From: Methylovulum sp.
Lineage (GTDB): Bacteria > Pseudomonadota > Gammaproteobacteria > Methylococcales > Methylomonadaceae
Direction of reading: 5' to 3'
Assembly: GCA_016919605.1 (NCBI GenBank)
Contig: JACXTQ010000182.1
Location: 1-8,058, forward strand
DNA length: 8,058 nucleotides
Below, in pieces: positions 5,692-8,058 of this stretch; position 1 is the first letter of the stretch, and each line of letters begins with the position of its first letter. The notes below the pieces were generated by a model. The model saw only the letters and a list, made by a program, of their open reading frames with translations. It was not told where the DNA came from and did no database searches. A program made the translations under genes and the position numbers.

Positions 5692-6759
5692 CTAACCCAC
5701 CTTCCTAATCGCATAAACCGCCCCCGACAACACCAGCAAGCTGGGGATAAAGGCGATCAACGGCGGGTTAAGGCTATAGATCAGGCCGATGTGGCTGATG
5801 GTCATGTCGAGGACGTTAAAGCCCATGCCGATGACCACACCGATCAAAATACGGCTGGCGGCGCTGACACCGCGCTTAACGCCGATGACAAACGGCGTGG
5901 ACACCAGCAACATGGCAAAAATGACCAGCGGCGTGACCACCCTGCCCCAAAACGACATTTCATATAGCTGTGATTTTTGGCGGTTGTCTTTTAAAAACTC
6001 CACATACATCGCCAAATCATATAATGACAAATTGTCGGGGTTGACCACGACAATTTTCAACAAATCAGGGGAAATGGACGAATTCCAGAGTTCTTCCTGG
6101 GTGCTACTGGCTTGCATTTGCGTGTTGGACACCACTGAATCTTGAATATCTTGCAGCCGCCATTGCTGCTTGCCCAAATACACGCCCTCATTGGCATGGA
6201 TGGTGTGCAACAAATGCCGTTGCGCATCCGTTTCATAAATACTGATGTCGGCGAGGTTGCCATTGTCTTTAATCAGGCGGATATTGATAAAGCGGTGGCC
6301 TTCGCGTAGCCAAATCCCATACTTTAGGTTACGGAAAAAAGCGTTGTGCTGGGCGGTAGCCCGCATCACCTGAGCCTTTTCTTCGGCAACCGGGGCGACA
6401 AACTCACCGACAAACACCGCCACCACCACCAGAAAACAACCGGCGACCAGCACCGCTCTGATAATCCCGAACACCGACAAACCACTCGCCCGCATGGCGA
6501 TCAGCTCATGGTTATTCGCCATCGACCCCAAGGCGAACAAGCTGCCTATCAACGCCGAAGCGGGCATCAGCTCATAAAACACCGTGGGCGAGGTCATGGT
6601 GACAAAATAGCACACGTCCATCAGGGTATAGTCGCCCCGCCCTATATCATCCAGCTCATCACTGAAGGTGAACAAATCAAATAAGGTCAACAGCAAAATG
6701 GCCGCCATGAACGCCGCTTTTAAAATGTCGATGACAATATAACGCGTCAGTACATTCAT
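5692..6759 (-). CDS. lptG: LPS export ABC transporter permease LptG
   Basis: LptG is an inner-membrane permease of the LptB2FGC complex, which extracts LPS from the inner membrane and pushes it along the LptA bridge to LptDE. The product has 355 residues (E. coli LptG has 360) and the family layout: MNVLTRYIVIDILKAAF leading into TM1, further TMs at about 60-80 and 98-123, a periplasmic beta-jellyroll-like domain at about 130-265 (GIWLREGHRFINI, GVYLGKQQWRLQDI), then three C-terminal TMs starting in WGRVVTPLVIFAMLL. The segment LGSMANNHELIAMRASGLS (77-95) is the coupling-helix region that contacts the ATPase LptB. ATG 6759 has GGAGG 6 nt upstream and overlaps the lptF stop by 4 nt (ATGA), indicating translational coupling. 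It converges on the HEPN-like gene, with 52 nt between stops and no clear terminator hairpin there. Confidence 0.96.
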   Translation of the reverse strand: MNVLTRYIVIDILKAAFMAAILLLTLFDLFTFSDELDDIGRGDYTLMDVCYFVTMTSPTVFYELMPASALIGSLFALGSMANNHELIAMRASGLSVFGIIRAVLVAGCFLVVVAVFVGEFVAPVAEEKAQVMRATAQHNAFFRNLKYGIWLREGHRFINIRLIKDNGNLADISIYETDAQRHLLHTIHANEGVYLGKQQWRLQDIQDSVVSNTQMQASSTQEELWNSSISPDLLKIVVVNPDNLSLYDLAMYVEFLKDNRQKSQLYEMSFWGRVVTPLVIFAMLLVSTPFVIGVKRGVSAASRILIGVVIGMGFNVLDMTISHIGLIYSLNPPLIAFIPSLLVLSGAVYAIRKVG

Positions 6760-7892
6760 AACACCCTCCGTTGAGTCAGATTAAGATACCACCAGCGCCA
6801 GCCATACAACCTAGCCAACAGCACCCCGCCCACCAGCAACAGCAACGCATTGACCCCCGCCCCGCCCAGCCACGCCGGAATAACCTCTTTAGTGACCCAC
6901 AACTGGCTAATCCGCAACACATTGCCGTAACAAAAATAAATCACGAACCCCGTCAAAATATTGCCGAACGCGCCGCCGCGTGGCGAAATTTGCGCCAGCG
7001 GCACCCCCAGCAAACTCAGCAACAGCATCCCTAACGGGATAGACCAACGCCGTTGCAATTCCGCGCTATCGACAGCGGCGTTAGATTCCCAGAGCGTTTC
7101 GGCGGCGATGGCGGTGCGGGTATAAAAGACCGCCGTGTCCGGCTCTTCCACCCTAACCGCATACTCATCGAACTTTTCAATGACAAAATCCAACTGCCCC
7201 GCTACGCCCTGGACACGCTCGCCATGCTTAAACACCACATAACGGCCTTCCGGCAAATCCCGCAGCCGCGCCGATTCAGCGGTAATGATGCTGGGTGTGC
7301 CGCCTTGGCGGTGCTGGACAAAGACATCGTGCATGATATTGTCGTTGCTGATGTTTTCGACATAAAACACCAGATCGCCCAAACTGTATTCACTAAACTT
7401 GCCGGCGGCGATACCGCGCAAATCCGAAGACTCATCACCCTCGTGCATGATTTTGGCGGTGGTGGCTTCCGCCCACGGGGTCGTGTACAAAGATAAAGCG
7501 GCGGCGGCGACACTTAACGGAAACACCAGCAAAAACACCGCGCGGTACAAGGTCAACACCCCTCCACCCGCCGAAGCGATGGCCGACATTTCCTGATCGC
7601 GGTACATCTTTCCCAACACCATAAGCACCGCCATAAACAAAGCCGCCGGCAACAACGACACCCCTATGGAGATGGTTTTTAACGCCAACAACGTCGCCAG
7701 CGTCTCGCTGGACACCCGCCCTTGGATAGCCTTATCCAACACCCTGATAAATTCACGGCTAACGATAATCACCACAATCACCGACCACACCGACAACAGC
7801 GTTTTCAGCAAATCTAGGGCAATCAGTCTATCCAGCACCGTTAAGGTAAAGGTGCGGCGGATTTTTAAAGTCTTAGGGCAATCGGGCAACAA
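6756..7892 (-). CDS. lptF: LPS export ABC transporter permease LptF
   Basis: LptF is the partner permease of LptG in LptB2FGC. The product has 378 residues (E. coli LptF has 366): TM1 around 28-46, TM2 around 76-95, the coupling-helix motif LGKMYRDQEMSAIASAGG (93-110), TM3 around 116-135, a periplasmic jellyroll domain, then C-terminal TMs from WSIPLGMLLLSLLGVPLAQI. The start is TTG at 7892: it has GGAG 6 nt upstream, and no ATG lies before the first TM. It adds about 12 residues to the usual LptF N-terminus. A GTG at residue 19 would match the family N-terminus but has no Shine-Dalgarno sequence. lptF is first in the lptFG pair. The other Lpt genes are not in the window, as is usual for gammaproteobacteria. 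Confidence 0.95.
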   Translation of the reverse strand: MLPDCPKTLKIRRTFTLTVLDRLIALDLLKTLLSVWSVIVVIIVSREFIRVLDKAIQGRVSSETLATLLALKTISIGVSLLPAALFMAVLMVLGKMYRDQEMSAIASAGGGVLTLYRAVFLLVFPLSVAAAALSLYTTPWAEATTAKIMHEGDESSDLRGIAAGKFSEYSLGDLVFYVENISNDNIMHDVFVQHRQGGTPSIITAESARLRDLPEGRYVVFKHGERVQGVAGQLDFVIEKFDEYAVRVEEPDTAVFYTRTAIAAETLWESNAAVDSAELQRRWSIPLGMLLLSLLGVPLAQISPRGGAFGNILTGFVIYFCYGNVLRISQLWVTKEVIPAWLGGAGVNALLLLVGGVLLARLYGWRWWYLNLTQRRVL

Positions 7893-7949
7893 ACGGGACT
7901 CCTTTTAATTATGTCTTTGGGCAAGTCCATATTGGTTTGATGTCTCGCC

Positions 7950-7977
7950 ACAATAAAAACAAAAGGTTAAAACACAA
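7950..7977 (-). promoter_or_regulatory. Weak candidate promoter for lptFG
   Basis: On the minus strand, TTGTGT (7972-7977) and TATTGT (7950-7955) are separated by 16 nt, giving a 5' leader of about 50 nt before the TTG start of lptF. The hexamer matches are poor (3/6 and 4/6). The surrounding 7893-8058 region is AT-rich and contains two AATAAAAAC copies (7952-7960 and 8002-8010). I see no supported gene between 7893 and the right edge. Confidence 0.2.
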
Positions 7978-8058
7978 CCATCTAGTAAATATCCTCAACA
8001 GAATAAAAACTAAAAATATCATTGACGGTTATATTCATCATAGCGAGGATTCCCGGCC

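Noticed and set aside
6346..7496. Several + strand frames antisense to lptG and lptF
   Set aside because: They are rich in H, Q, R and P, as expected from the reverse complement of membrane-protein codons, and lack ribosome-binding sites.
8022..8058. TTGACG at 8022-8027 as a forward promoter for a gene beyond the right edge
   Set aside because: The hexamer is good, but no convincing -10 lies 16-18 nt downstream inside the window.

Overview
The window most resembles chromosomal DNA of a gammaproteobacterium. The reasons are a purM product close to the enterobacterial protein along its whole length and an adjacent lptF-lptG pair for LPS export, which implies an outer membrane. A methanotroph-like (Methylococcales) relative is my best guess from the protein style, but that is inference. 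No rRNA, tRNA, CRISPR array or transposase is visible.

Layout from left to right: (1) the 3' part of a TPR-repeat protein gene on the + strand, open through the left window edge; (2) converging on it, a secreted CAP/SCP (YkwD-like) domain protein on the - strand, with a strong hairpin between the two stop codons; (3) divergent from that, purM (AIR synthetase) on the + strand, starting with GTG; (4) on the + strand, an accessory block of about 2.3 kb replacing the purN gene often found after purM: a Uma2-family (DUF820) PD-(D/E)XK nuclease-like gene, then a ParA-type ATPase gene overlapping by 17 nt a gene for a HEPN-like protein with an R-x4-H motif; (5) on the - strand, reading towards the block, lptF and lptG with a 4-nt ATGA overlap. 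The right edge is the upstream region of lptF.

The housekeeping genes (purM, lptF, lptG) are GC-richer and continuous. The ParA/HEPN pair is visibly AT-richer, as is the TPR gene, which fits horizontally acquired DNA between conserved chromosomal genes.

The most interesting item is the ParA-HEPN pair. An orphan ParA-like P-loop ATPase without a ParB is translationally coupled to a putative HEPN ribonuclease. Its start codon has no Shine-Dalgarno sequence, and a bulged inverted repeat overlaps the candidate -35 just upstream. This looks like a compact two-gene conflict module (toxin-antitoxin or anti-phage). The function is inferred from motifs and gene arrangement only.
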